Part shown: positions 1 through 8,178 of the stretch, one piece after another
Layout: each line of letters starts with the position of its first letter
Numbering within the stretch: position 1 is the first letter of the stretch
From: a bacterium
GTDB lineage: Bacteria; Myxococcota_A; UBA9160; UBA6930
DNA length: 62,960 nt
Reading direction: 5' to 3'
Assembly: GCA_024226235.1 (NCBI GenBank)
Contig: JAAELW010000228.1
Location: forward strand, 1 to 62,960
Translations under genes and position numbers: made by a program
Notes under the pieces: model-generated
Databases searched by the model: none
The model's input: only the letters and a program-made list of their open reading frames with translations
Told to the model about the DNA's origin: nothing

Positions 1-765
1 CACGTCAAGTACTACGCGGATGGCGCCATCTTCAGCCAGCTGATGCAGATGAGCGAGCCCTATCTCGATGGTCACGAGGGCGAGTGGATGATGCCGCCGG
101 ACCAGCAGCGGGCCGTACTCGAATCCTTCTGGACCCGAGGCTGGAGCATCCATATCCACGTGAACGGTGACGCCGGTCTCGACCTGGTCCTCGATCAGAT
201 CGAAGAGATGGAACGAATCCATCCCCGGGCCGCGGATCAGCGCGTGGTGCTGGAGCACTACGGATATGCGCGTGAGGACCAACACCATCGAGCGCACCGC
301 CTGGGAGTGGATGTCTCGAACAACTCCTACTACACCCACGAGCTGGCGCCCATCTATGCGGACAACGGGTTGGGAGTGGAGCGCGCGGAGGACATTTCAC
401 CGCTGGGCGGGCTGGCACGAGCGGGCGTTCCGATCTCGTTCCACTCCGACTACCCGATGGCGCCCGCCGAACCGCTGCGCCTGGCCTGGGTCGCGGTGAA
501 TCGCATCGGAAGTGATGGTCGCACCTGGGGAGAAGACCAGCGTCTCTCTCTCGATCTCGCTCTAAGGGCAATCACGATCGAAGGGGCGCGAAGCCTGGGG
601 CTGGAAGATGAAATCGGGAGCCTCGAAGTCGGAAAACGGGCGGACTTCACCATCTTGGATCGCGATCCCTACGACACGCCTCCTGATGAACTCGCCGACA
701 TCCCGATCTGGGGCACCGTTCTCGGCGGACGACCACACCCCATCACCACGCGCTCGATCGAGTAG
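1..765 (+). CDS. Amidohydrolase family protein (YtcJ-like), 5' truncated
   Basis: The frame is open from base 1, so the gene begins outside the window; the track start at 43 is only an internal Met. The visible 254 codons open with a KYYADGAIFSQL-type stretch typical of the middle of YtcJ/amidohydrolase_3 proteins. Further on come HIHVNGD (metal-ligand histidines), LEHYGYA, and a FHSDYP motif carrying the late catalytic Asp. The tail (LEVGKRADFTILDRDPYD) is the usual C-terminal beta-sandwich return of metal-dependent amidohydrolases. The family hydrolyses amide, ester or related bonds with a Zn centre; the substrate cannot be told. The next gene starts 50 bases downstream. Confidence 0.88.
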   Translation, partial: HVKYYADGAIFSQLMQMSEPYLDGHEGEWMMPPDQQRAVLESFWTRGWSIHIHVNGDAGLDLVLDQIEEMERIHPRAADQRVVLEHYGYAREDQHHRAHRLGVDVSNNSYYTHELAPIYADNGLGVERAEDISPLGGLARAGVPISFHSDYPMAPAEPLRLAWVAVNRIGSDGRTWGEDQRLSLDLALRAITIEGARSLGLEDEIGSLEVGKRADFTILDRDPYDTPPDELADIPIWGTVLGGRPHPITTRSIE

Positions 766-815
766 GAGTAGCGGCAGGAACCACAGCACGCCGCCAACCA
801 TCTGGAGAGGATACC

Positions 816-1694
816 GTGAAACCGATCACCCAACTTGCTGGCGAACGCATTTCCGTTCGCGCCTACGATACCGGGCGTCCCGTACCGGCCGAACTAAGGA
901 CGAGTCTACAAGAAGCGGTGGCGGCGAGCTGTCTTGGGCCGCTTGGAAACCAGGTGCGCATCGAGTTGGTCGACGTCGACGAACTGGCCACGGGGGAGGC
1001 CCGCCGGCTTGGGACCTATGGGATCATCTCCGGCGCCCGGCTCTATCTCGTGACGGCGATCGAAGACACGGCCTCCGCACGTGTGGATCTAGGGTACTGC
1101 CTCGAAAAGATCATCCTGGAAGCCACGCGACTCGGACTGGGGACATGCTGGATGGGCGGGACTTTTCGTCGGGCAAACTTTGCCCAGAGCATCGAAGTGA
1201 AGGACAGCGAAATCGTCCCCGTAGTGACTCCAGTGGGTCATGCGACCAAGCAAAAGAGCCTGCGCGAGCGAGTGATGCGAAGGCTCGCGGGCTCGGATCA
1301 GCGCCAGCCCTGGGAGTCGATGTTCTTCCTCGAGGGCCGCGACACTCCGCTTCCCCGAGGCGGGCGTTTCGATACTGCGTTGGCCTGCCTGCGCTTGGCC
1401 CCTTCTGCGAGCAACAAGCAGCCTTGGCGGATCGTCGAGCAACGCGGCGAAGAGCGCTTCGATTTCCACCTCGAACGCACGCCGCGCTACAACGAAATGA
1501 TGCGTGGCATCGATCTGCAAATGGTCGATATGGGCATCGCAATGTGCCACTTCGACCTGGCTGCCACCGAGGCGGGCTACAAAGGCGAATTCTCCAGGCA
1601 CTCACCGGCGCCGAAGCTGGATCAAACGGAGTACATCATCAGCTGGCAGATGCGACCGGATTCGGATGCGGAAGTGAACCCTGACCAGCCCTGA
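816..1694 (+). CDS. Nitroreductase-family protein
   Basis: 292 aa starting at GTG, with GGAGAGG a few bases upstream. The N-terminal half (ISVRAYD...PVPAELR, LGPLGNQVRI, GLGTCWMGGTF) has the FMN-binding nitroreductase pattern. The second half repeats a nitroreductase-like fold element (LRLAPSASNKQPWRIVE), as in the two-lobed TM1586-type nitroreductases. These are flavin-dependent, NAD(P)H-linked reductases of uncertain physiological substrate. It may be co-transcribed with the upstream amidohydrolase. Confidence 0.82.
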   Translation: MKPITQLAGERISVRAYDTGRPVPAELRTSLQEAVAASCLGPLGNQVRIELVDVDELATGEARRLGTYGIISGARLYLVTAIEDTASARVDLGYCLEKIILEATRLGLGTCWMGGTFRRANFAQSIEVKDSEIVPVVTPVGHATKQKSLRERVMRRLAGSDQRQPWESMFFLEGRDTPLPRGGRFDTALACLRLAPSASNKQPWRIVEQRGEERFDFHLERTPRYNEMMRGIDLQMVDMGIAMCHFDLAATEAGYKGEFSRHSPAPKLDQTEYIISWQMRPDSDAEVNPDQP

Positions 1695-1741
1695 TCCGGG
1701 ATTCAGTTGAATCCGCATCGGCCTGCGCCAAGTCCGTCGCA

Positions 1742-2527
1742 CTAGCCGATCGCGACTTCGCGCTTCCGGTCGATCCGCCAGCGGTGAAGGCCGCCCGCTT
1801 GATAGGCCACCACGAAGACGCGACGGCTGGTCTGGGTCCGGTTCGTCTGGGAGCCATGCACGAGATCACGATGGAAGTAGAGCACGCTGCCTGAGGGCAG
1901 CTCGGTTGCAACGGCCTCGCCATCGATCAGGTCGGTATCGGTATACAACGCCCCCAGCACGCCGCGATCTTCGAGACCTTTCAGGTTGCCGTGCTTGTGG
2001 CTACCAGGGATCACCCACAGACATCCGTTCTCCTTGGTCGAATCGTCCAGATAGGTGAGGGTGCTGACCAGGGATTCGAGGTCTTCGGCTCCGTTCTCCC
2101 AGTACAAGCCCTCCTGATGCCAGGGAAACGGTGCTCCACCGGGGCGCTTCACGTTGAGCTTGTCGCTGAAGACGCTGAGGGCGTCACACTGATTGATCGA
2201 CTGGACCGGTTGATAGAGGCGCGGATCGTCGAGCAGGACTTCCAGGCGTGCATCGAGGTGTCCGGTCGGCTCCATCGAGCGAACCGCCACGAGATCATCG
2301 CTCCATTCCCATTTGATCGTCGAGCCCAGCACGGTCTGGTACTTCTGGTTGTCGACCTGGTCGATCGGCCCGGCGTCACTTCGGCCGGCCGCTTCCACGA
2401 TCTGCGAGTGAACGTGCTCCGCGCCCGCCCGCATTCCTTCGAGTTCCTGATCGGTGAAGACCTTCTCCCTGATGAAGAAGCCGAGCTCATCGTATTGCTT
2501 CAATTCCGCGTCTGTCGCTCGATACAC
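1742..2527 (-). CDS. Phytanoyl-CoA dioxygenase (PhyH) family protein
   Basis: 261 aa from a GTG start preceded by GGAGGCGAAGATC. PhyH proteins are Fe(II)/2-oxoglutarate-dependent oxygenases that hydroxylate lipids or small molecules. The double-stranded beta-helix landmarks are visible: PWHQEGLYW (first His plus acidic ligand, here Glu where Asp is usual), CLWVIPGSHKHG, and FHRDLVHGSQTN with the distal His, followed by RRVFVVAYQ containing the probable 2-oxoglutarate-binding Arg. It is convergent with the nitroreductase gene. The HxE variant of the HxD motif is slightly unusual. Substrate unknown. Confidence 0.85.
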   Translation of the reverse strand: MYRATDAELKQYDELGFFIREKVFTDQELEGMRAGAEHVHSQIVEAAGRSDAGPIDQVDNQKYQTVLGSTIKWEWSDDLVAVRSMEPTGHLDARLEVLLDDPRLYQPVQSINQCDALSVFSDKLNVKRPGGAPFPWHQEGLYWENGAEDLESLVSTLTYLDDSTKENGCLWVIPGSHKHGNLKGLEDRGVLGALYTDTDLIDGEAVATELPSGSVLYFHRDLVHGSQTNRTQTSRRVFVVAYQAGGLHRWRIDRKREVAIG

Positions 2528-2546
2528 GATCTTCGCCTCCGCTGGC

Positions 2547-2605
2547 GTTCTGGATTGGGGCTGCGCCGCACATTACTGAATTCTCCAGTGGAGCGAATCC
2601 AGAAC
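2547..2605. repeat. Inverted repeat in divergent promoter region
   Basis: GTTCTGGATT (2547-2556) and AATCCAGAAC (2596-2605) are perfect 10-base reverse complements separated by 39 bases. They lie between the divergent PhyH and COQ4-like genes. Function unknown; an operator or small repeat element is possible. Confidence 0.5.
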
Positions 2606-2612
2606 CCGGCGC

Positions 2613-2638
2613 TACTGGGGCAAATTGACCCAGTACTG
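2613..2638. repeat. TGGGGCA-type inverted repeat and CAGTACTG palindrome
   Basis: TACTGGG (2613-2619) pairs with CCCAGTA (2629-2635), and CAGTACTG (2631-2638) is itself palindromic. The core resembles TGGGGCA/TGCCCCA elements at 17293 and 51578. It lies about 95 bases upstream of the COQ4-like start. Confidence 0.45.
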
Positions 2639-2733
2639 GTGCCAGACCCCTGGATCGTCCTCGCCAGGCAGTTGGATGCGATACCTTGCTTGCACCGAAT
2701 TGCGGCGGGGCGGGCCGAACGAGGAGGTCGATC

Positions 2734-3447
2734 ATGGCAGATCGGAACCGATTGCATCCCCTGGTGGCCAGACGTGCGATGCGCGCGCTTCGCCAGGATC
2801 CCGACAATACGGCGGCTGCGATTCAGGTCATCGGAGCACTCTCGGGAGATTCGGGCAGACGGGCCTTCAGACGCTTCCAGCGCTCCCCCCAGGGCGAGCG
2901 GATCCTGCGCGAGAAGCAGGACTTGTTCGACGTGCTGACGGATCACGAGCGGCTCCACGCAATGCCAGAAGGTTCGCTCGGCCGGACGATCGTCGATTGG
3001 TTCGAACGCGAAAACATCAGTACGGCCGGGCTGGCGCAGGCCAGCGCGGCCGCACGCGACGGTGCGGTTCGGGAGATTGGTGCGGACGAGGCGATCTATG
3101 GCTTGCGCATGCGCAACCTGCACGACGTGTTTCACGTGGTGGCCGGCTACGACCGCGATCTGCGAGGCGAGGCTGCGGTACTCGCGTTCACGGTCGCCCA
3201 GAGCTTCAACATGGGTGTCGCCTACCTGGTCTGGTCTGCGCTGCGTGCCTCGGGTTGGAACTCAGAGGGCGGCAGATTGATCCGCCAGGGGTTCCGCCGC
3301 GGCAAACGTGCGAAGCAATTGGTGGAGCAGGATTGGGAGGCCCTCTTCGAGCGCCCGATCGATGAGGTGCGTGAGGAGCTCGGCGTCGGAGCGCCGCCGA
3401 TCTACGAGCAGCTCCGTTCGGCAGGAGCCCCCGCGCTGAGCACATAG
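2734..3447 (+). CDS. COQ4-family (ubiquinone biosynthesis Coq4-like) protein
   Basis: 237 aa. ATG at 2734 is chosen over the upstream track start because GAGGAGG sits 6 bases before it. The sequence contains HDVFHVV...GE, which matches the COQ4 signature HDxxH-x11-E exactly and would form the metal site. The surroundings (ITDHERLHAMPEGSLGR-like early segment, GYDRDLRGEAAV, SFNMGVAYLVW) also fit the family. In eukaryotes COQ4 organises coenzyme Q biosynthesis; bacterial homologues are less studied. No other quinone gene is adjacent. A terminator-like hairpin follows the stop. Confidence 0.85.
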   Translation: MADRNRLHPLVARRAMRALRQDPDNTAAAIQVIGALSGDSGRRAFRRFQRSPQGERILREKQDLFDVLTDHERLHAMPEGSLGRTIVDWFERENISTAGLAQASAAARDGAVREIGADEAIYGLRMRNLHDVFHVVAGYDRDLRGEAAVLAFTVAQSFNMGVAYLVWSALRASGWNSEGGRLIRQGFRRGKRAKQLVEQDWEALFERPIDEVREELGVGAPPIYEQLRSAGAPALST

Positions 3448-3450
3448 CGC

Positions 3451-3474
3451 AGCCGCCCTCGAAGCGAGGCGGCT
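3451..3474 (+). terminator. Terminator-like hairpin after the COQ4-like gene
   Basis: Directly after the stop codon, AGCCGCC pairs with GGCGGCT and the inner CTCG with CGAG around an AAG loop: 10 pairs with one bulged C. Only a short pyrimidine tract follows, so it may be a weak intrinsic terminator. Confidence 0.5.
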
Positions 3475-3550
3475 CCAGTCTTCCACCCATGCATTCCCGG
3501 GTATCCGCCCGGACCGGGCCCGACTCCGTCGCCGTTTCCGCCCGGCGAGG

Positions 3551-3610
3551 ATCTTCGCAGTGAGCCTGAAATCTTCGCTGTGAGCCTCAGATCTTTGCAC
3601 TGGGCCGCTC
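3551..3610 (+). repeat. Three 20-bp tandem repeats upstream of the polysaccharide operon
   Basis: Units at 3551-3570, 3571-3590 and 3591-3610 begin ATCTTCGC, ATCTTCGC and ATCTTTGC and share the TGaGCC core. Units 1 and 2 match at 17 of 20 positions, unit 3 less well. The exact 20-base period (about two helical turns) and position 23 bases before the first gene suggest a regulator-binding array or slippage duplication. Confidence 0.6.
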
Positions 3611-3632
3611 ATCCACACTGCCCGTCGGGACG

Positions 3633-5225
3633 ATGGGGGAGCGTGGAATCTGCGCGGCCCTCTCGATCATGAAACGTTGTGGAGTACCCATCCTAGACGA
3701 CTCCCTGGGAGGTCTGTCTCCGGAGCTCCCGACCACCGTCATCGGTCCGTCGGGAGCCGGGCGCACTGTGCTCACGCTCGAGCTGCTGCATGCCACGATC
3801 TCCCGCGGCGAGACCGCGGCGCTGATCACCGGAGAGCCTCCGGAGCTCCTTCTCCGTCAGGCGGCAAGCCTCGGATTGACCCTGGAACATGCGATTCAAA
3901 GCGACCTGCTGACGATCCTCGAGCTGGATGCACGTGCCGCAATGCTCGTACGCGTGCACGGCGTCGACGCATTGATCGAAGCCATCGTCGAGGCTGCAGG
4001 CACCCCTGGCACACTCGTCATCGAAGACATCGGCAAACTGACCCAGGAAATCCTCGATGAAGTGACTCTGCGAGGCGTCGTGCGCCGATTGCTCGAGGTC
4101 ACACGGGGTTCGGGCGGAACGACACTGGTCACATCCAGCACATCGCGACTTCGTGGCACATCCGCTCTCGAGCAGGTGCTTGGCGACATGTCGGGAGCGA
4201 TCATCCAGCTGGATCGGGACGACGACGGCGAGAGGACTCTCCTCGTCAATAAATGCCGAATGGGCCGGCCCTTGGCAGAGAACCTCCGGTTCGAGATCAC
4301 CACCGGAGGGCTTCGGCAGTTGGAGCTCCATCCGGCCGTCCGAGAGGCGATCGGGAATGAAGTGGGGGAAACAGCCGAACCGACTCCCGAGTCCTTCGAC
4401 GTCGAAACCCGCCCCCGTATCCTGATCGCCGAAGATGAGCACTTCGAGCGCGAGCGCATCCAGGACATTCTCGGCGACGAGTACGACATCCGCTTCGCCG
4501 AAGACGGATTCGAAGCCCTCTCGGCTCTTCTGGTCGAAACCCCAGACCTCCTGCTGCTCGATCTCGTGATGCCGAGAGTGACTGGGGAAGAAGTGTTGCG
4601 CTCGCTCCGGGCCTCCGGCTCGACCCTTCCTGTCCTCGTCACGTCGAGCCGAGTCGGACGGGCAGCAGACCGGGTCCGCATGCTCTTCCAGGGTGCAGCT
4701 GACGTGATGGCAAAGCCCGTGAATGCCGTCGAGCTCAGAAGCCGGGTCACGACCCTGCTTGCCGCCTCTGCGGGTGGAACTCCGAAGTTGCAGGAGAACG
4801 ATGTCGCCGGTCTCCTGGCGAGGGGCAAGTCTTCGCATTGCCTGGACGAGGATGCCTTCGCGTTGCTCGTGGAACGTGCGAGCGAGTTTGCACGTGCCTA
4901 CCAGATGACATCGGCGCTGATGGCAGTGGAAGGCGAGCCGCAGATCATCGATGCCCTCGTATCCGTCGCAGACGAAACACTCCGCGGAGACGACGCCATC
5001 CTCGCGCTCTCCGAGGGACGAGTGTTGATGCTGCTCGTGTTGACGCCACCGACCACCGCGCAGGTCACTACGCGCCGGCTCGGAGAAGCCTTGGGACGCG
5101 CCAGGATCTCCCGCAAGGCGTTGAAGATCGGGCTCCAACCAGTGAACGGCGAGCCCCTCGAGCCCTTCAAAACCTTCTTCGACAACCTCTCACCCTGGCT
5201 CTCCGTAGAAAAGGGAAGAAAGTGA
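3633..5225 (+). CDS. KaiC-like ATPase / response-regulator receiver / degenerate GGDEF protein
   Basis: 530 aa. Residues about 15-240 are a KaiC/RecA-like domain (GVPILDDSLGG, P-loop GPSGAGRT, Walker-B-like TLVIED). Residues about 260-375 are a complete receiver domain: acidic pair in IAEDE, phospho-acceptor Asp in LLLLDLVMP, Thr/Ser in VTSSR, Lys in AKPVN. The last about 130 residues resemble a GGDEF fold, but the catalytic loop is replaced (ILALSEGRVLML), so it should not make c-di-GMP. The invariant P-loop Lys is Arg here, suggesting weak or no ATP hydrolysis. It is the first gene of an operon; the next gene's GTG overlaps its TGA. ATG 3669 is an alternative start. Its likely role is regulation of the downstream polysaccharide synthase; this is inferred from context. 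Confidence 0.8.
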   Translation: MGERGICAALSIMKRCGVPILDDSLGGLSPELPTTVIGPSGAGRTVLTLELLHATISRGETAALITGEPPELLLRQAASLGLTLEHAIQSDLLTILELDARAAMLVRVHGVDALIEAIVEAAGTPGTLVIEDIGKLTQEILDEVTLRGVVRRLLEVTRGSGGTTLVTSSTSRLRGTSALEQVLGDMSGAIIQLDRDDDGERTLLVNKCRMGRPLAENLRFEITTGGLRQLELHPAVREAIGNEVGETAEPTPESFDVETRPRILIAEDEHFERERIQDILGDEYDIRFAEDGFEALSALLVETPDLLLLDLVMPRVTGEEVLRSLRASGSTLPVLVTSSRVGRAADRVRMLFQGAADVMAKPVNAVELRSRVTTLLAASAGGTPKLQENDVAGLLARGKSSHCLDEDAFALLVERASEFARAYQMTSALMAVEGEPQIIDALVSVADETLRGDDAILALSEGRVLMLLVLTPPTTAQVTTRRLGEALGRARISRKALKIGLQPVNGEPLEPFKTFFDNLSPWLSVEKGRK

Positions 5226-6631
5226 CGCTTCGCCCCATTGCACACGCGCTCCTTGTGATGCTCTTGTGGGCCGGAATGGGCATGGCGGAAGGGACTGCGG
5301 TCGAGGAACGGCTCACCCAGGCCAATCAGTGGCTCGCAGATCGCGAACGTTGGGACGACGCGATCGAAATCTACCGCGATGCACTACGCCAGGACCCGAC
5401 CCTGACGGATGCGAGCATCCGACTCGCTCGGGTGCTCGCCTGGCAGCTCCGCTACGACGAGGCCCTTGCCGTACTCGATACGCTGATCGGCGAAGCCGGA
5501 AACCCGGAATACCTGATCGAACGAGCAGAGATCTACTCCTGGGCGGGCCAGCTCGACGCAGCCGAGAGGGACTTCGACGCAGTCCTCATGCAGGACCCGA
5601 ACCACGCCCGCGCCTACCGGGGCCTTGCCCGCGTCTTCATGTGGTCTGAGCGAAAGAGCGAAGCTGATCGCGCATTTCGCCGGGCTCTCTCTCTCGAAGA
5701 GAACGAGGAAGCGAGACGCGATTGGGACCAGCTCCGATCGAACGACCGTCCCTCCCTGGAACCCAGCATAGAATTCGTGACGGATTCATACGACTTCGAT
5801 GCATTGCGAGTCGGTGCGATAGCCACCTTCTCTCCCGATTTCGAAACCACGCTTTCGATTCGGACAAACTGGTTGAAGATCGACCATCTCGCAGAGCCCG
5901 AGTTTCTCCGTGGCGATACGAGCGAGAAGGGAAGAGAGCTCGGCATCGATCTGGAGCGTGGTCTTTCCGAATTGTGGTCCGGCCGTCTGTCCCTCGCCGG
6001 CCGTTCCTGGCGCGACGCACCGGATCGACTCATCGGCGAGCTGGAATTCGACTATTCCGGGTGGTCGGACATGACATTCCAGATCGCCGCAGGCCACCGC
6101 GATCAATGGGAAGACGCCCACTCCCTGCCGGCGCTTCGGAACGCGATCCAGACTACATACGCACGTCTCGGTGTCTGGCGGCACCTCGGTGAGCGTTCGG
6201 AACTGTATGCAAACATCGAGGGTGGCCGCCTCACGGATGGGAACCGGCTCGTCGGCAGCTACATGGAGGTGGGCTTTGCACCCCTCGAGCAGACCGATGC
6301 GCAACTCGTCCTGTCCGGGAGTTTTGCCAGCTACCACCGCCACGAAGACATCTACTACAGCCCCGAACTCGATGGATCGCTCGGCCTCCTTGCACGCAAG
6401 GATCTGGCCCTCTCGCCGACTCTCGGCCTTCGGCTCGAAGCCGGTGCCGGAATGGGAAGTTCGAGGGAATTCGGTGCGTGGAGCAGCGGCTTGGCGTTGA
6501 GGGCCGCCGGAATCCTCGAATGGAAGTTCGACTCCTGGGCACTGCGCGCGGAAGGCAGATTCGACCAGTCACAACGTGCCGCCACCTACCGTACATCGAA
6601 GGTCGGGCTCGAGCTGAAACGGAGTTTCTGA
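5222..6631 (+). CDS. TPR plus YaiO-type outer-membrane beta-barrel protein
   Basis: 469 aa from GTG 5222, which overlaps the previous stop (GTGA), so it is translationally coupled. The track's longer start is inside the upstream gene. A signal peptide (AHALLVMLLWAGMGMA) precedes about four TPR units (AIEIYRDALRQDP, LARVLAWQLRYDEAL, YSWAGQLDAAERDF, ARVFMWSERKSEAD). The C-terminal about 280 residues alternate in beta-barrel fashion and end in Phe (LKRSF), the outer-membrane insertion signature. The TPR-barrel layout is that of PgaA/YaiO-like exopolysaccharide export proteins. Partner: the GT2 synthase just downstream. Confidence 0.82.
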   Translation: MTLRPIAHALLVMLLWAGMGMAEGTAVEERLTQANQWLADRERWDDAIEIYRDALRQDPTLTDASIRLARVLAWQLRYDEALAVLDTLIGEAGNPEYLIERAEIYSWAGQLDAAERDFDAVLMQDPNHARAYRGLARVFMWSERKSEADRAFRRALSLEENEEARRDWDQLRSNDRPSLEPSIEFVTDSYDFDALRVGAIATFSPDFETTLSIRTNWLKIDHLAEPEFLRGDTSEKGRELGIDLERGLSELWSGRLSLAGRSWRDAPDRLIGELEFDYSGWSDMTFQIAAGHRDQWEDAHSLPALRNAIQTTYARLGVWRHLGERSELYANIEGGRLTDGNRLVGSYMEVGFAPLEQTDAQLVLSGSFASYHRHEDIYYSPELDGSLGLLARKDLALSPTLGLRLEAGAGMGSSREFGAWSSGLALRAAGILEWKFDSWALRAEGRFDQSQRAATYRTSKVGLELKRSF

Positions 6632-6633
6632 TC

Positions 6634-7941
6634 GTGAACCGGGCAACCTACGCCCTGGCAGTTTCCGGCATCGTCATCCTGCTCGTCGTGCTCTCGTTTC
6701 TGCTCTTCAGCATACTTCTGGACCTTCGCATCGAATTGCCGACGAGGTTCCTGCAGACATCGTTCCTGATGGTCCTGGGCTTCCTCGTGCTGTTGATCAT
6801 GCGCTACTTCGGCCTGCTCTGGTTCTCCTACCTGGCCCAGCTCGAAGGCGAACGGAGCTCAACGACGAAGACCCCCCTGGTGACGATTTTGGTCCCGGCC
6901 TACAACGAAGGCCTGGTGATCCAGGGCGCGATCCGGTCCCTCTTCGAGCTCGACTACCCGCGTTACGAAATCCTCGTAATCGATGATGGCTCGACCGACG
7001 ACACCTACCAGAACGCTCGGGCCTTCGAAGGCGACCACGGACGCGTCACCGTCCGGGTGATCCGCAAGCGCAATGGCGGCAAGTCCTCGGCGCTGAACAC
7101 AGGAATCGCCAATGCCAAAGGTGAGCTGATCCTCTGCATGGACGGCGATTCGCGGCTGTCTCCCGACACACTTCGGAAGGCCGTTCGCCACTTCTCCTCT
7201 CCCTCTATCGCTGCAGTGGCGGGAAGCGTGAAAGTCGCCAACCGGAACAGCTTGCTGGCTCGGCTTCAAGCACTCGAGTACGTCGAAGGCCTCAACATGG
7301 TCCGCAAGGCCCAGGGCTTCTTCCATGCGGTCAACATCATTCCTGGTCCGATCGGCATGTTCCGCCGCGGAGCGCTGGATAGCGCCGGGCGCTATGACTC
7401 GGACACCTTCGCCGAGGATTGCGACCTCACGCTCAAGATGCTGATCGGCGGCTGGCAGATCCACTACGAACCGGGCGCGGTCGCCTACACCGAAGCTCCT
7501 GAACATGCCCTGGACCTGCTCAAGCAACGCTACCGCTGGACCCGCGGCATCCTCCAGGCGATGAAGAAGCATCGACGCACGCTCGTATCCCCGTTCTCGA
7601 CACCGACTGCGTGCGCAACTCTCTGGTACATGGTCTTCGAGGGCATCGCCTGGCCGTTCATGAATGTCTTCGCTCACATCTTGTTCGTCTTCGTGGCCTA
7701 TTCCCATGGGAATGCCCTTCCATTGGTATTCTGGTTCTTGCAGCTCACGATTCTCGACATGGCAGCCGCTCTCTACTGCGTCTCCGCCGAGGAAGAGAGC
7801 ATCGGCCTCGTTCCCTACGCCATCTTCTACCGGATGTTCTTCGCCCTCTGCATCGATTTCGCCAAAGTGTTCGCGACTTTCGAAGAGTTGTTCGGTGTGC
7901 GAATGGGCTGGGGCAAACTCGAACGACTCGGGAGGATCTAG
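6634..7941 (+). CDS. Processive GT2 polysaccharide synthase (PgaC/HasA-like)
   Basis: 435 aa. GTG 6634 lies two bases after the preceding stop; the track's longer start is inside the barrel gene. Two N-terminal membrane helices are followed by a family-2 glycosyltransferase domain with VPAYNEG, VIDDGSTDDT, the DxD in MDGDSRL, EDCDLTLKM, and QRYRW (the Q/RxxRW motif of processive beta-glycan synthases). Several C-terminal membrane helices follow. Such enzymes polymerise UDP-sugars into poly-N-acetylglucosamine, hyaluronan or cellulose and move the chain across the inner membrane. The sugar cannot be read from sequence, but length and order resemble PgaC. Confidence 0.9.
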   Translation: MNRATYALAVSGIVILLVVLSFLLFSILLDLRIELPTRFLQTSFLMVLGFLVLLIMRYFGLLWFSYLAQLEGERSSTTKTPLVTILVPAYNEGLVIQGAIRSLFELDYPRYEILVIDDGSTDDTYQNARAFEGDHGRVTVRVIRKRNGGKSSALNTGIANAKGELILCMDGDSRLSPDTLRKAVRHFSSPSIAAVAGSVKVANRNSLLARLQALEYVEGLNMVRKAQGFFHAVNIIPGPIGMFRRGALDSAGRYDSDTFAEDCDLTLKMLIGGWQIHYEPGAVAYTEAPEHALDLLKQRYRWTRGILQAMKKHRRTLVSPFSTPTACATLWYMVFEGIAWPFMNVFAHILFVFVAYSHGNALPLVFWFLQLTILDMAAALYCVSAEEESIGLVPYAIFYRMFFALCIDFAKVFATFEELFGVRMGWGKLERLGRI

Positions 7942-8136
7942 ATGGACCTCGTTCCCGTACTATCCACCGTCATCTTCGTGGCAACGATCGCGACGATGAT
8001 TCTCGCCGTCTTCTCCTACGCGGCGTTCAAGCTCCGTGAGAAGCGAAAGCCGAAGGGATCGGATGAAAAGCCCGTCTTCTTCCATCACTTCAAACTCGCG
8101 GGAGCAGACGAGAATGCCGACGCGGGCCCGGAGTGA
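7942..8136 (+). CDS. Small single-span membrane protein of the polysaccharide operon
   Basis: 64 aa; its ATG directly follows the stop codon of the synthase gene with no gap. One N-terminal helix (VLSTVIFVATIATMILAVFSYAAF) is followed by a basic patch (KLREKRKPKG) and a short acidic tail, giving a cytoplasmic C-terminus. No family is recognised. By position it could be an accessory subunit of the GT2 synthase, as small PgaD is for PgaC, but there is no sequence evidence for that homology. Confidence 0.7.
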   Translation: MDLVPVLSTVIFVATIATMILAVFSYAAFKLREKRKPKGSDEKPVFFHHFKLAGADENADAGPE

Positions 8137-8178
8137 CGGGAACACCGCTCTACGAGCCCTGCCTGGCGATGGTCGAAG

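Noticed and set aside
3693-5138. 481-aa minus-strand ORF
   Set aside because: Antisense of the KaiC/receiver gene, which has complete family motifs.
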